This document shows positions 1-13,300 of a stretch of DNA of 64,000 nucleotides, one piece after another. The DNA lies in contig JAQFVV010000519.1 of the NCBI GenBank assembly GCA_028023455.1, positions 218,501 through 282,500 on the forward strand. The letters are read 5' to 3'. The DNA is from Epiperipatus broadwayi (lineage: Eukaryota > Onychophora > Udeonychophora > Euonychophora > Peripatidae). Both the position numbers and the translations under genes were made by a program. A model generated the notes under the pieces. It did no database searches. It saw only the letters and a list, made by a program, of their open reading frames with translations, and was not told the DNA's origin. The stretch's first letter is position 1. Each line of letters begins with the position of its first letter.

Positions 1-560
1 ACCACTGGTACTTGGTGCTTGATGGTGCTGTTGCTAGTCCCAAACAGTTAAATATATTGTTTACAAGACTTAATGACCTTGACTAGAAGCACATAGTTTC
101 AAAATTGTATTAACATAAAAAGTTAAAATACCTAAGGCACTACACTAAAGACAAAATATTTCTGATATTCAACACTAGAAATAACAATTTTCAGCAGTAA
201 TTAGAAAAATCAAAAATGCTATTTAATGCTATTTTCAAAAACCTATGAAATAAAAAATTACAAATCACAAACACAATTTAATCAATCAAATAATGGCAGG
301 AAAAGAAATGAACATAAAAAATTAAAATGCCTAAGGCACTACATGTAAAAACAATCCTGATTTTCAACAGTAAAAGAAACAATTTTCAGCTATAATTAAA
401 AAAAATCAAAAATGCTATTTAATGCTATTTTCAATAGTTTCTGAAATTAATCAAAAACATTATATAGTGATAATTAGAAAAATCACAAATTCTATTTATT
501 CAACGATCATAAAAGTTATTTTTAATATTCTATGCAATAAATCAAAAGGCTATTTAATGT
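1..560. repeat. AT-rich tandem repeat, about 198-bp period, with CTAAGGCA motif
   Basis: Two diverged units follow each other. Each starts with a run like ACATAAAAARTTAAAAT, followed by the motif CCTAAGGCACTACA at about 129 and 328, then a shared stretch around CAAAAATGCTATTTAATGC. The CTAAGGCA core resembles the motif repeated in the arms of the foldback element at 24.0-26.5 kb. The first 45 bases also resemble the outer ends of those arms (a TTGATGGTRCTG stretch). The window edge may therefore cut through a relative of that element. No reading frame is present. Confidence 0.5.
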
Positions 561-3500
561 TACCTAGTTTTAACAAATTAATCTTCTGTTTTTAACAGTA
601 TGTCTTGGAGTATAAAAAATTTAAAAAAAAATACTTAAAATCTATAATACTAAATCTCAAAAAATTAACCTATGTTAAAAAAAATTATTCATATGAATTG
701 CATTACATTTTTAAAAAATCATAAATAGTATTTCCAAAAGCCTATGAAATAAATCAAAAATGTTAATTTACACAGCATTAATTACTGTGATTGTTAAGAA
801 AAACTGGCCTAGGTTAAGTTGAACAGACTCTTATAGCAGTTGACTGACAGACTGTAGAGTAGGTGGTAAATAAGTTAGAAACTTCGAAGCCAGTGAGGGC
901 TTATCTGGACACAAGACTAATAATAGGGAAAATTGCTTATAGAGTCTGGAGCATACATGTAGGCATAGGGTGAACCAGTCAAAAAAGCACAAGGCACCTA
1001 GTAAACTCCATCTGCCATGCTATGAATGGATAACAGGGGTTTCATGGAAATTGTAGACATGTAGAGGGTGATCAACATAAGATCAGAGGGGAAATTCAAA
1101 TGGCAGAGTGTCATATTAAAGGAATTTACAGGGTACTTCTTCAAGATTATTTGGGGCCAGGCCTATGACTAGTCCAATAAACTCTGTAGGGGTCATATTG
1201 TTATGTTCACAACTGCTGAGTCCCACTATTAACTTCTCAAAACTCCTCATGTTAGTGATCCACAGAATCAAATTTTAATATTTTTTTCCATTATGCAGGA
1301 TCATTTCAAATAAAATTTAAAAAGGCAAAATGCCTTCTTATAGAAATTTGCTGAGGGAAAGAAAGACACATTCAGCACAGAGAATCTAAAGCCTATGGCA
1401 GCTACTCACTAGATGAGTTTTTTGGAGAAAAACTCACTGAAGCATCCAAATTTTATATGCAATAGATCAATTGTAGGCCTTAAATGTCTTATTTAATCTA
1501 ACAGGAATGAATATCTTCATAGAATAGATTAACAGGGGTTACAGGAAGACTCATAATAAGAAATGTATAAATGACAGGATAGGTATAGAAAAAGAAAAGG
1601 GAATTTGTGCTTTTTGTTGTTCTGTTTTGTTTTCATTTAGGGAAAGAAAGATATAGGGTGTTAATTGTAAACCCAAGCAAAACCCCAATTATTCCAGGAA
1701 AAAAGAGGTAGAGAGAAATTTCTTTTTTGTTTGTTTTATTTCATTGCAAATCACTGATAAAATACAGAAAAAAAAGTGAAATAGGGTAAAATGGATTTTT
1801 TCTGCTAATTTTATCTATATGTTAGGAATCAACCTCTGACTGTGGGTGGGTGTATAAGTTTGTGAAGATAATCTAACATAGATCCCTCCATACAAATCAA
1901 AGAGATCAATCAATGTTTCAAGTTTTAATCCTATGTAACAGTTTTTTTAATATTATTTCCATTTTATTGTATGTTAATATTTTAGAAAGAAAAGTTAGAA
2001 ATACATTAGCAAAGGTGTAACATCAAAGAGACAGATAATTATTGTTATTGGACCACCAGACTAGTGTGAACTCTGCTGCTACTTAATCACAGATTGACAG
2101 TTCCAAGATAAAGATATTTCAAATCACACAAGTGGGACATGTGTTACTGCAATCACATATTACCATGAGGAGGCTAGTCTCATTAAGATATCAGTGATGT
2201 CAGTACTACAAAATGCATAAATAACAGAGAAGCTTGGTCATTGGCATTATTATTTTCTGAAATGATGTTGTGGACTCATTTCAGATGTTTATTGTAAAAA
2301 AAAATTAAGAATAAATGCTTTGCTGACACTCTAGATTGCTTTGTTCAGAGGGCTTGAGGCTCCCAGGAGTCCAGGCATATCTGATTGGAATGGATACTAT
2401 AAAAACACATCTATATTGTTCAAAGAAATATTGTTTAAAGTCCATACACTACATTTCACTTTAAATATTTATTTAAAAATTATGTTTTTAGTCGTCAGTA
2501 TATTAATTACACTAAGTGGTCAAAGCATTGGTGATGATCTTCATGCATTATTTTTTTAATTGTTATATTTTTTTGAATTAGTACTTAAATTTTGTACATC
2601 TAAATTATTACATTGTATTCCTCTCCTAAGTTTGGCAAGGGCAACTTAGCCTGGTCTACAGTAGACTCATTTTAAATCCAGTCAAAAGATTACCTGTTAA
2701 TTTTTTGTTGATCATTCATGATGATTGATTATTGCTTTTGTGTAATGCTCATTAATACATAGTTAGTTCTGGGCTGATCTTTCATACTCATTCCTCTTAT
2801 ATTTAGTTTTCTATTTTGTCATTGATTTGGGGTTGATGGTGATGATTTTCCAGGTACCAATTTCACCCCTGTTTCATCATATTGTTACAATATACAGAAT
2901 CTAAATCATAACAAATTTGTACTTTTTTTTTATTAAAAAAATTCTGAATAATTTGAAAGTTTATATTTTACCTTTGATCTTAGTTATTTGATAATTGTCA
3001 AGTGCAGCCTAGGTGTTAGGATGAATGAATGAAATCTTGCTTGTCTGGCATGCAGTTTTTTTTTAGTTACATCACCTAGCACATTTTCTTAAAAATAAAG
3101 CTGATCAACAGTTTTCAGAAAAAGCTTTACCAATTGTGATGTTAATGTACTTCTCCAAGAATTGGAAAGATAGTCATTTATTAGATTTCGTTCTTTATGC
3201 ATACATTTTGTGTTAATAATTTACTGCCTAATGTAATTTGGCAAACATTTGCTTCTTCTATTTCAGTAACGAAAAAAAAGCAAAACTAGGCAACAAAACA
3301 TTGCCAATCCAGATTAAAATGTAAGCAAAACAAGAGAAGAAGAATAAATTAACAATCCCTCCTTAAAATTCTACTTATATTACATCAGTATTTTCATATC
3401 AATTTTCTTATATAGCTTCTTGAGTCTCATATCAACTTGTTTATTGTTAACTATAAGATTTTCCCACACACCAGACAATAATTTCTTTTCAAACATTCTA

Positions 3501-3945
3501 GCATACAAGAAAAAGCATCAACTACAAAGAACAATGCAGAATATTTTAAATAAACAACTTTAAAATACCTTTAAAAAATAATGATTATAAATCTGTTCTC
3601 GGTTTTCTTTGCAAAATACTCACAACCTTAATTATCTTCATCATTAACATTAGAACTGATAGCAATTTAATATAACTCAGTCAACTTTTTGTTATCTAAA
3701 TATATATATTCTTATTTCACATTTTTATAGCAAATGTAAACAAAATATCACATTTAAGTTAATTAAAATAAGGAATATTATAGTGTTTTATTAAGAAAAA
3801 GTAAATTGTAGTGTGTATCAAAAATATTTATACACTTAAGGTAGAAATATACACATATATAAAGGAGGTTATAAGACATTTATTCTTTAAAAAACAGCCA
3901 TTTTAAATATTGAACTGCCTATTTTTATTATATATATATATATAT
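561..3945. other. Intergenic, no gene recognised
   Basis: Long AT-rich DNA with frequent stops in all frames. The stretch from about 830 to 1250 is less AT-rich than its surroundings but shows no recognisable protein or RNA. A 72-codon open frame at 2341-2559 starts on a non-ATG codon and has no domain, splice or polyadenylation context, so I do not call it. A (TA)n tract at about 3928-3949 is the insertion site of the LTR element that follows. Confidence 0.5.
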
Positions 3946-3949
3946 ATAT

Positions 3950-6900
3950 TGTAACTGTTCGATTGTTGTCCCAACTACATAATATCACCAAAACATAAGT
4001 GCGCTAATAATTGTAACCTCGATCACCGATCAATTCCCGCTGCACATTGTCAGCTATTAAGAGCTGTAACCAAAAGCATATCATGCCATCTATATTATGC
4101 ACCAAAGACCACAACCAACATCTGGAGCAACTTACCACAGACCAAACTAATGATATAACATAAACTTTTTATGATTTAATTTGATCGCAGCCAGGGTGTA
4201 CCATGAAGACCTATCATAGTAGTATGATAAAATAAATTAAACAAATTATAAGTATGTAATGTTATTATCTTTCAAACCTTAATTTGCGATTTTCATTGTA
4301 TGAGACCCGATGGCCGACTATGTACAAGATGGCATAATTTGTGGAACTACATAAGATTATGAAATTTTAAACCATCTATATGATTTTTAATATAAATGCT
4401 AGTCCAGGTAAAGCTTTGCAATAAATAAACATAAATACTTGGGTTCTTTTTTTATAGTTTACTATATCACTGAGACTCTTATTATACTGACAAATGACAA
4501 TTTAAAAACGTTAAGTAAATATATTCAATAATGTCATTATCTGGTAAATCTGTTTACAGGTTTAATAATCAATTTATATTGTATACTAGAATCAACTACG
4601 CAAAGCTAAAATGATGGAAAAGGTAAATGGGATTTTATTGTACCTTACACATCATAAACTACCAAAGACGAAAAGCATCCAAATGTTTTCTCAAAATATC
4701 ACTAAACTCTTGTATCATGTTGACGATAGTATGTACTTCAATGTATGCTCTATCCAAGGTTTATGATTTCTGATTTTACGAATGACAAATAGCAATGGCA
4801 CAGTAAGTTTAATTATAAATCAACGTTTATTTACAAATTTATGAATAATAAGTAATTAATTCTAATGTTATAATTAATGACATAAATAAACAAATAAAAT
4901 AAATAAATTATAATTCCATCGACTTTCTTCAATAACATATCATAGGTACGGTTTTTAAAAACCTAATCATACCTTATATTTCAATTTGATATAATGAATG
5001 TATTGAGGAAATTATACTAAATTCAACATCAACTCATGAAACATCTAATGTCATTTCCAGATTCAATAAATCTATACCGTAAACTTATAATAATATAATA
5101 AATAATATTATATCTGTAGGATTTAGCTATAATGCAATGATTAAATAAAGTGAAAATTTAAACTTACATTCAGGTAAATAATAGTCAACCAACAGTTAAT
5201 TATTATGAGGTAACTTGAATAGAATGTCCTGCTACAATTTAATGATCTAACTTATAAATTATACTTACAAATGGAAGAAGATGATTTAGCAAAATAACTA
5301 AAATACTTTGCCCAACTTATATCTACGAAGTAAAACCATATTCCTGTGGATGCATTCATCTACACATAGGAATTAAATAACACTAAATGCTTTGTGGATT
5401 TATACACCATCATAAAGTAATAAGTATAATTACACAATTCCGCGAAATAACCACCAGTGCAGGAATGAGTGTAAAATACAAAAAAACGGCAATTAAGTAA
5501 TCTGCGGATTAACCGCCGGCACAGATTAATGCCATTTAACATTATAAAACAGCATTACTATTTACTTCACATTAAAGTGCAAAATCATCCTCCTCAGTTA
5601 TTCTGACCATTCAGAAAACACTAACATTTTAGCAAATGTGGGTTCTTGCATAATAAAATGTTACACTAATCAGGACAACTAATGTACTAACTTATCTTGC
5701 TTAAAATAAAACATATGTTATATAATATAAGTAATATTAGTATAGGAATAGAAATCTGGAAAGACTCACAAAATACCTCATGAAAAATTGATACATCTCA
5801 CAAATTCATTTAGTACTTTTCAAGCTTTTTCGCAAGCGCTATTCTCTTGAATAAGTATTTTATTCAACCCTTATTAATTTAAACTTAATAAAATATAACT
5901 TATGAACTTCACATGCAAGTTCATATAACGATAAAATTAAAGTAATGCATTATTAATCAAATACATAAAATCTAACAGGTGTGTGTTTTATATAAATTAA
6001 ATGTATAGCATTTTATAGTTCAATACATGAATTCTAGCAGGTGTGTGTATCACAAATTAAATTGTATAGCATTTTATAACTACAAATATGATCCGTGAAA
6101 TCCATGTACGATGTGTCGAACAATAAATATACGAAGTAATAGCTACAATTATAGTTGAATTCCATACATGTAATTTTATCCATTTGTATTAGTTATTATA
6201 AGCACTATTAGATTAACGATTTTATGTGGCTCCATAAACATGAAACAATTCCAAAACATGACATGCAGAGTTTAAATGAAAATGTTTTTTCATAAGTTAT
6301 TAATTTCTACATTTCTCTATTAAAACTGTTCCAAGTTTATCACATCCATGCTAATATTTATTTATCCACGCTTAAATCTAGGAATACTAATTATAGCAAT
6401 TAATTTAATCATTCCAAACTGATGATAAAATTAGAAAATAGCTTTGATTAATTATTTGAAGACTGTTTTTATTATCCAAATGGTAAACAAATTAACTAGC
6501 AAATATATTACTGGCATTGCAAAAATAAATATCAATCAATACTATATTTTTTTATTAAACTTATAAACGGAAATATTAAACTATGTTAATAACTTTAACA
6601 TTTTACTTTAATTTAAACTTCTTCTTTTTTAAAAAGCAAATTTTCATATTTATAAAACTTCTGTAATTAAAATACTTATTTAATTTTTCCAAATTGTAGA
6701 ATAATAAATATTTTAAAACATACCAAAATCTTGCAATTAATTCTGCTTTTAAACTGGAAAGCTCCGACATATTTCAAATGTAATATTGGAAAATTATTAT
6801 TAGCGATTTGATCCACCTGGCAACCGACTTGAACAGACTTTTAAATTTAGCAATTCATCTTATTACTAAATACCACTATGTTATTTTTACGTTTATAGAA

Positions 6901-7464
6901 AACTTTGTGGTAATCCATTTACTTGTTAACTATTTTAAAATAAGCTTATCATATTTACACCATTTGCCTTTTACCATTTTCTTTTCTTTCTCTCTCCAAA
7001 AGCAACACTATCAGACGATCTTTTTTTTTAATTTGCGCTCCTTTCTTTTTTTACATTGAAACGCATACGTAATTACTGTATTTATTTTTAATAATTAAAT
7101 TTAGTTGAACAAATGGTTTTTTTTAATTCAATGGAAATAATTTTTAAGACCATTTTAAACAAATAAAAATTATTATTATTTTTAATAATATTTTACCAAA
7201 TTTAATGTGTTGTCAAAATTTTTAAAAAGTTAAACATTTTGATATGAATTAGTATATGGAAAGAAGCAATTTAAATTTATTAAAATAATATAGACAACAA
7301 GTAAGGCAAAATATTACCCATTCTCTCTAATAAATTATTTTGAATATAAGAGAGTAATCTGTTCAAAGTGCAAATCAAGCCAATCAAATCACCAAAAGAA
7401 GACAGAGAAATTTTTATACCAGTTACATCAATTATTATATTTTATACTAAAATATATGGTTACA
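3950..7464 (-). repeat. Left LTR (3' LTR in element sense)
   Basis: This is a 3515-bp direct copy of 10381-13894. The match starts at TGTAAC and stops at GGTTACA; the flanks differ on both sides. Mismatches are scattered and mostly transitions, denser in the first 400 bp (about a dozen) and sparser after that. No protein of note is encoded. The 60-codon minus-strand frame at 5360-5542 recurs in the other LTR simply because the LTRs are copies. A TATA-like GGTATAAAAA lies on the minus strand at 7411-7420. Confidence 0.92.
5961..6086. repeat. Tandem duplication of about 60 bp inside the LTR
   Basis: Two adjacent units each carry CAGGTGTGTGT followed by TAAATTAAAT or TAAATTAAATT and then GTATAGCATTTTATA. 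The same pair sits in the right LTR at about 12391-12516, so the duplication predates this insertion. Confidence 0.7.
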
Positions 7465-7470
7465 GTTTAC

Positions 7471-7478
7471 ACCCCCCT
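7471..7478 (-). other. Polypurine tract
   Basis: The minus strand reads AGGGGGGT, ending 6 bases before the inner edge of the left LTR at 7464. A purine run just upstream of the 3' LTR is where plus-strand DNA synthesis is primed in LTR elements. It is the only G-run of this kind in the internal region, and its place matches the minus-strand orientation given by gag. Confidence 0.65.
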
Positions 7479-7618
7479 ATGGAAAAAATTTATCTTTCTT
7501 CAGAATTCCATTTCATCTAATTCTACTAAGGTACATCATAAGTCACTATTTTTATTATCCTATCTATAATTTATAATCAATCTGAATATGGTATAACATT
7601 TACATGATATAAATCCCC

Positions 7619-7960
7619 CTAATTTATTGAAGGTACAGGTTTCAAACTACGTGCATTGTAGGTGCCTCAGATTCCTTCAGGGGTTGAGAGCATAAATGCA
7701 TTCTCTCCCACCTGGCTTTCAATCATGAAAGGTCCATTATATAAGCTTAAAAATTTTCTAAATTCATTTTTCTTTAAGTTGCTAACATGAGGAGTATGGA
7801 CAAATACAAAATCTCCGACCTTAAAAGGATCCAACAGATCAATATTAAGGTCTATACTATTTACATATGCTTCTTCATTGTCTATATCGTTCCTTCCCAA
7901 GTTAGCAACAGGCACCCACAATGAGGAACTTTTCCATGAGGCCCCTTCTAGTTTAATGTA
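7619..7960 (-). pseudogene. Integrase C-terminal domain remnant of the LTR element
   Basis: The minus-strand frame is open from 7960 to a TAG at 7619-7621, with one in-frame TGA at 7667-7669. It holds the small beta-barrel-like tail seen at the end of gypsy integrases: a KVGDFVFV strand, a charged loop, then YNGPFMI and a GENAFML strand, and finally an N-A-R-x-L-K-P stretch resembling the end of many gypsy pol proteins. The zinc-binding HHCC domain and the catalytic core (D, D, E) are absent, so this piece cannot act as an integrase. It lies right after gag, where 3 kb or more of pol would normally be, and a TAA at 7961-7963 bounds it upstream. The assignment rests on the pattern of residues only. 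Confidence 0.65.
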
Positions 7961-7963
7961 TTA

Positions 7964-8087
7964 CTTTTAACATTCGTCTTAATACCTTTGTGTGAGGTGA
8001 TTTAATTCCACTAATAGAAGGTTGATCTCTATCTTGGGTCTTATTAATTAGACTAGGTTGACCATTAACTCTATGATAAAAATTTGG
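7964..8087 (-). other. Deletion junction between gag and integrase tail
   Basis: Between the last open gag codon (8088) and the integrase-tail frame (7960) only about 125 bp remain. They have no frame continuous with either side and no protease, RT or RNase H motif. One internal deletion that removed most of pol is the simplest reading. No microhomology was identified. Confidence 0.55.
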
Positions 8088-9792
8088 TCATTTATAACTA
8101 CGACTCCTACTCTGGTATCTTTTATCACAATAAGGACTTCTTATGGGAGCAACATTAACATTAGCAATGGAACAGTTATGAGAAGCTCTAGCATCCTTTC
8201 CACCTCTATATCTGTTTTCCAGGTCACATTCACTTGTCTCTAGTGCATCTAAGATCTCTGACACCTCATCAATTGTATACTTATCCGCAGCAATCAAAAC
8301 TTTTTCAATCTGTCGAGGTAAGTTATGTCTTAAGATCCTGATTATATGATGCTCAGATAATGGAAAAGCAGTTAAAGTTTTAAGTTTGACCGCCTGTCCA
8401 CGGAAAAATTGAGTATAGCTACCTTTATTAGCATTGTACTTTTTTCGAGTGATTTGATAACGCATGTTATCCTGACGATCTTCACCCCAGAAACTTGACA
8501 TTATTAAATGTTTAAAATCTCCATATGTTTGAGGACAATCAAACAAAGACTGTCACCAATCTTTTGCAGCAGCATAAAGATGGTTGCTGGAGATAGCCAT
8601 TTTTTCTCTTTCTGAAAATGCACATAAAGTAAACAATTCCTCCAGATTTTGAAGAAATTCTAGAGGGTTTTCCAAATACTCCCCTTTAAATGGCTTAATC
8701 TTTAGAAATTTAAGAGCTATAGATCCACCCATAGACATATCTGTGTTCTTGACATCATTGGCCACAGATTCAATTCCTAATGGTTTTTGGAAAATGGGAG
8801 TTGTGTGGAGACCAGTAAAATTATCATCTGATACAACTACTTCTTTAACAGAGGTCTCTGTCCCATCCACATAACACTTGGTGTTTTGACCAATGAAATT
8901 ATCATTTTTCTCTTGAGCCTTTTGAATTTCCAACATTTTTAGCTGAAGTTTTTCAATCTTTGCCTCTAGTTTCTGTCCTTCTTTAAACTCATTTGACTCA
9001 TTTGGCCACTCTTGACATTTATCCCTCACTTCCTTCAACTCTTTCTGCATCATTTCTAAATCTCCACTAAATTTAGCATTAGTCTTTTTCAATTCTTTAT
9101 TCTCTACTTTAGACCTATTGATAGTTTCCTCCAAAATCTTTTTAATGCTCCCTAATTCTGCTCTGCTCTCTGTTACAGATTCACTCATGGATTTAAATAT
9201 GCCTTCTTCAAAAGTTGAATGACTCTCATTCATATTCTGAAGTTTAACTTCCATTTTAGTTTTAAATTTTATCAATAGATTTAGCAGATTGAGAATCTAC
9301 TTCTTGAACTTTATAGTTCATTTCACTAACTATTTGTGCCAACTGACTCCTTGAGTCTCCCATTGCCACATCAAGCACCTTCAGTTTAGTGTCCACCTTC
9401 TCCTTGTGGGTTATAAACTTATTTCCAATTTTTTCTATCTGAACTTCCAAGTGCTTTTTATAATCTAAGAAATTAGCTTTAATTTCTTCTAATTTAATAT
9501 CGGACTCCCCTTTAGCTGCCTTACAACTATTTTCTAATGATTGAAATTTTTGATTAAATTCCTCCACTGTTTTTACCCTAGCAGCTTCTATTTTTTCTTT
9601 CACAAACTCCTGAACTTCAGCCATTTTATTCTCAAAACTATCTAATATTTCAGACATCTCTTTTTGAGAAAGAGATTGTTCGTTCATTCCAATCTCTATG
9701 CGTTGAAGCATCAACATAAACCGTTGTTGGAAATCAAGATCAGTAACTTCTTGGGTTCTCTCAGGATAATTAATTTCTTCAGAATCACTCAT
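8088..9792 (-). pseudogene. gag: gag polyprotein of the LTR element, broken
   Basis: A real ATG at 9790-9792 opens a frame of 176 codons. It shifts by one base near 9262-9275 into a frame running to a TGA at 8553-8555, then continues in the same frame to 8088; about 570 codons in all. The first two-thirds is charged and heptad-like, a predicted long coiled coil. It is followed by a retrotransposon-gag capsid segment: the FKGEYLENPLEF region, the AAAKDW stretch right before the TGA, then an FxxF-type helix and an IIRILRHNLP segment. A basic tail ends in RSRSYK. No clear CX2CX4HX4C knuckle is visible. The product would normally form the particle around element RNA. One frameshift and one stop make this copy non-functional. 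There is no sign of host use. Confidence 0.75.
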
Positions 9793-10355
9793 TTTGAGTA
9801 TTTTATAACAACTATTTCAATATTTTGTGAAACCAAACTTTTACTTTCCTAAAATATATGTGTTTTAATAACAATAATCAATTAAAATCTTGTTCAAGCC
9901 GACCAACCACTATATCATCATCACCAATAATCTATCCCAGATGGTATATATCACATTCACACTAAAATAATCTGAACCCCCACTATAAATATTTGCAGTA
10001 TTATAACAACTACTTTATAAACCCTTGATAATTTCAACTTCTCCCAATTCAATCATAAATATTGGTATATCTTGGAATACGATTGCTATTGTCATCAGAA
10101 ATCTATATAAGTAATTTGGAGAAATATATAGCAATAAAACATACAATATTTTATCACCATTGTAGAGCATTTGTCACATGATAATATTCTTGTAATATGG
10201 GAAATTAAAATTGTAATCAACAATCATTAATTAATTTAGTTCACACATTACCATATTGTACTCTGCAATGATCAATTAATCAAGTCGCATGTTTATAAAG
10301 TGCTAAAAACTGTAATTGCATACTTATAATGACTGTATAACGTCAACATATCGGG
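9793..10355 (-). other. Untranslated leader between primer-binding site and gag
   Basis: About 560 bp of AT-rich DNA lie upstream of the gag ATG on the minus strand. It has no long frame. It would be the packaging and leader region of the element RNA, but no specific structure was identified. Confidence 0.5.
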
Positions 10356-10375
10356 CCGAACACGTTGTGGTGCCA
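10356..10375 (-). other. Primer-binding site
   Basis: On the minus strand, 5 bases after the inner end of the right LTR, the sequence reads TGGCACCACAACGTGTTCGG. It starts with the TGG that pairs with the CCA end of a tRNA. The position and the first bases are what an LTR-element primer-binding site needs. I cannot name the tRNA without a search. Confidence 0.65.
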
Positions 10376-10380
10376 AAAAT

Positions 10381-13300
10381 TGTAACCGTTCAATTGTTGT
10401 CCCAACTACATAATATCACCAAAACATAAGTGCGCTAATAATTGTAACCTCGATCACCAATCAATTCCCACTGCACATTGTCAGCTATTAAGAGCTGTAA
10501 CCAAAAGCATATCATGCCATCTATATTATGCACCAAAGACCACAACCAACATCTGGAGCAACTTACCACAGACCAAACTAATGATATAACATAAACTTTT
10601 TATGATTTAATTTGATCGCAGCCATGGTGTACCGCGAAGACCTATCATAGTAGTATGATAAAATACATTAAACAAATTATAAGTATGTAATGTTATTATC
10701 TTTCAAACCTTAATTTGCAATTTTCATTGTATGAGACTTGGTGGCCGACCATGTACAAGATGGCATAATTTGTGGAACTACATAAGATTATGAAATTTTA
10801 AACCATCTATATGATTTTTAATACAAATGCTAGTCCAGGTAAAGCTTTGCAATAAATAAACATGAATACTTGGGTTCTTTTTTATAGTTTACTATATCAC
10901 TGAGACTCTTATTATACTGACAAATGACAATTTAAAAATGTTAAGTAAATATATTCAATCATGTCATTATCTGGTAAATCTGTTTACAGGTTTAATAATC
11001 AATTTATATTGTATACTAGAATCAACTATGCAAAGCTAAAATGATGGAAAAGGTAAATGGGATTTTATTGTACCTTACACATCATAAAATACCAAAGACG
11101 AAAAGCATCCAAATGTTTTCTCAAAATATCACTAAACTCTTGTATCAAGTTGACGATAGTATGTACTTCAATGTATGCTCTATCCAAGGTTTATGATTTC
11201 TGATTTTACGAATGACAAATAGCAATGGCACAGTAAGTTTAATTATAAATCAACGTTTATTTACAAATTTATGAATAATAAGTAATTAATTCTAATGTTA
11301 TAATTAATGACATAAATAAACAAATAAAATAAATAAATTATAATTCCATCGACTTTCTTCAATAACATATCATAAGTACGGTTTTTAAAAACCTAATCAT
11401 ACCTTATATTTCAATTTGATATAATGAATGTATTGAGGAAATTATACTAAATTCAACATCAACTCATGGAACATCTAATGTCATTTCCAGATTCAATAAA
11501 TCCATACCGTAAACTTATAATAATATAATAAATAATATTATATCTGTAGGATTTAGCTATAATGCAATCATTAAATAAAGTGAAAATTTAAACTTACATT
11601 CAGGTAAATAATAATCAACCAACAGTTAATTATTATGAGGTAACTTGAATAGAATGTCCTGCTACAATTTAATGATCTAACTTATAAATTATACTTACAA
11701 ATGGAAGAAGATGATTTAGCAGAATAACTAAAATACTTTGCCCAACTTATATCTATGAAGTAAAACCATATTCCTGTGGATGCATTCATCTACACATAGG
11801 AATTAAATAACACTAAACGCTTTGTGGATTTATACACCATCATAAAGTAATAAGTATAATTACACAATTCCGCGGAATAACCACCAGTGCAGGAATGAGT
11901 GTAAAATACAAAAAAATGGCAATTAAGTAATCTGCGGATTAACCACCGGCACAGATTAATGCCTTTTAACATTATAAAACAACATTACTATTTACTTCAC
12001 ATTAAAGTGCAAAATCATCCTCCTCAGTTATTCTGACCATTCAGAAAACACTAACATTTTAGCAAATGTGGGTTCTTGCATAATAAAATGTTACACTAAT
12101 CAGGACAACTAATGTACTAACTTATCTTGCTTAAAATAAAACATATGTAATATAATATAAGTAATATTAGTATAGGAATAGAAATCTGGAAAGACTCACA
12201 ATATACCTCATGAAAATTTGATACATCTCATAAATTCATTTAGTACTTTTCAAGCTTTTTCGCAAGCACTATTCTCTTGAATAAGTATTTTATTCAACCC
12301 CTATTAATTTAAACTTAATAAAATATAACTTATGAACTTCACATGCAAGTTCATATAACGATAAAATTAAAGTAATGCATTATTAATCAAATACATAAAA
12401 TCTAACAGGTGTGTGTGTGATATAAATTAAATGTATAGCATTTTATAGTTCAATACATGAATTCTAGCAGGTGTGTGTATCACAAATTAAATTGTATAGC
12501 ATTTTATAACTACAAATATGATCCGTGAAATCCATGTACGATGTGTCGAACAATAAATATACGAAGTAATAGCTACAATTATAGTTGAATTCCATACATG
12601 TAATTTTATCCATTTGTATTAGTTATTATAAGCACTATTAGATTAACGATTTTATGTGGCTCCATAAACATGAAACAATTCCAAAACATGTCATGCAGAG
12701 TTTAAATGAAAATGTTTTTTCATAAGTTATTAATTTCTACATTTCTCTATTAAAACTGTTCCAAGTTTATCACATCCATGCTAATATTTATTTATCCATG
12801 CTTAAATCTAGGAATACTAATTATAGCAATTAATTTAATCATTCCAAACTGACGATAAAATTAGAAAATAGCTTTGATTAATTATTTGAAGACTGTTTTT
12901 ATTATCCAAATGGTAAACAAATTAACTAGCAAATATATTACTGGCATTGCAAAGTTAAATATCAATCAATACTATATTTTTTTATTAAAATTATAAACGG
13001 AAATATTAAACTATTTTAATAACTTTAACATTTTACTTTAATTTAAACTTCTTCTTTTTTAAAAAGCAAATTTTCATATTTATAAAACTTCTGTAATTAA
13101 AATACTTATTTAATTTTTTCAAATTGTAGAATAATAAATATTTTAAAACATACCAAAATCTTGCAATTAATTCTGCTTTTAAACTGGAAAGCTGCGACAT
13201 ATTTCAAATGTAATATTGGAAAATTATTATTAGCGATTTGATCCACCTGGCTAGCCGACTTAAACAGACTTTTAAATTTAGCAATTCATCTTATTATTAA

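Noticed and set aside
5360-5542. 60-codon minus-strand frame repeated at 11790-11972
   Set aside because: It is conserved only because both lie in the two LTRs of one element; there is no independent evidence of coding.
8058-8243. Plus-strand frame over gag
   Set aside because: Antisense shadow of the minus-strand gag remnant.
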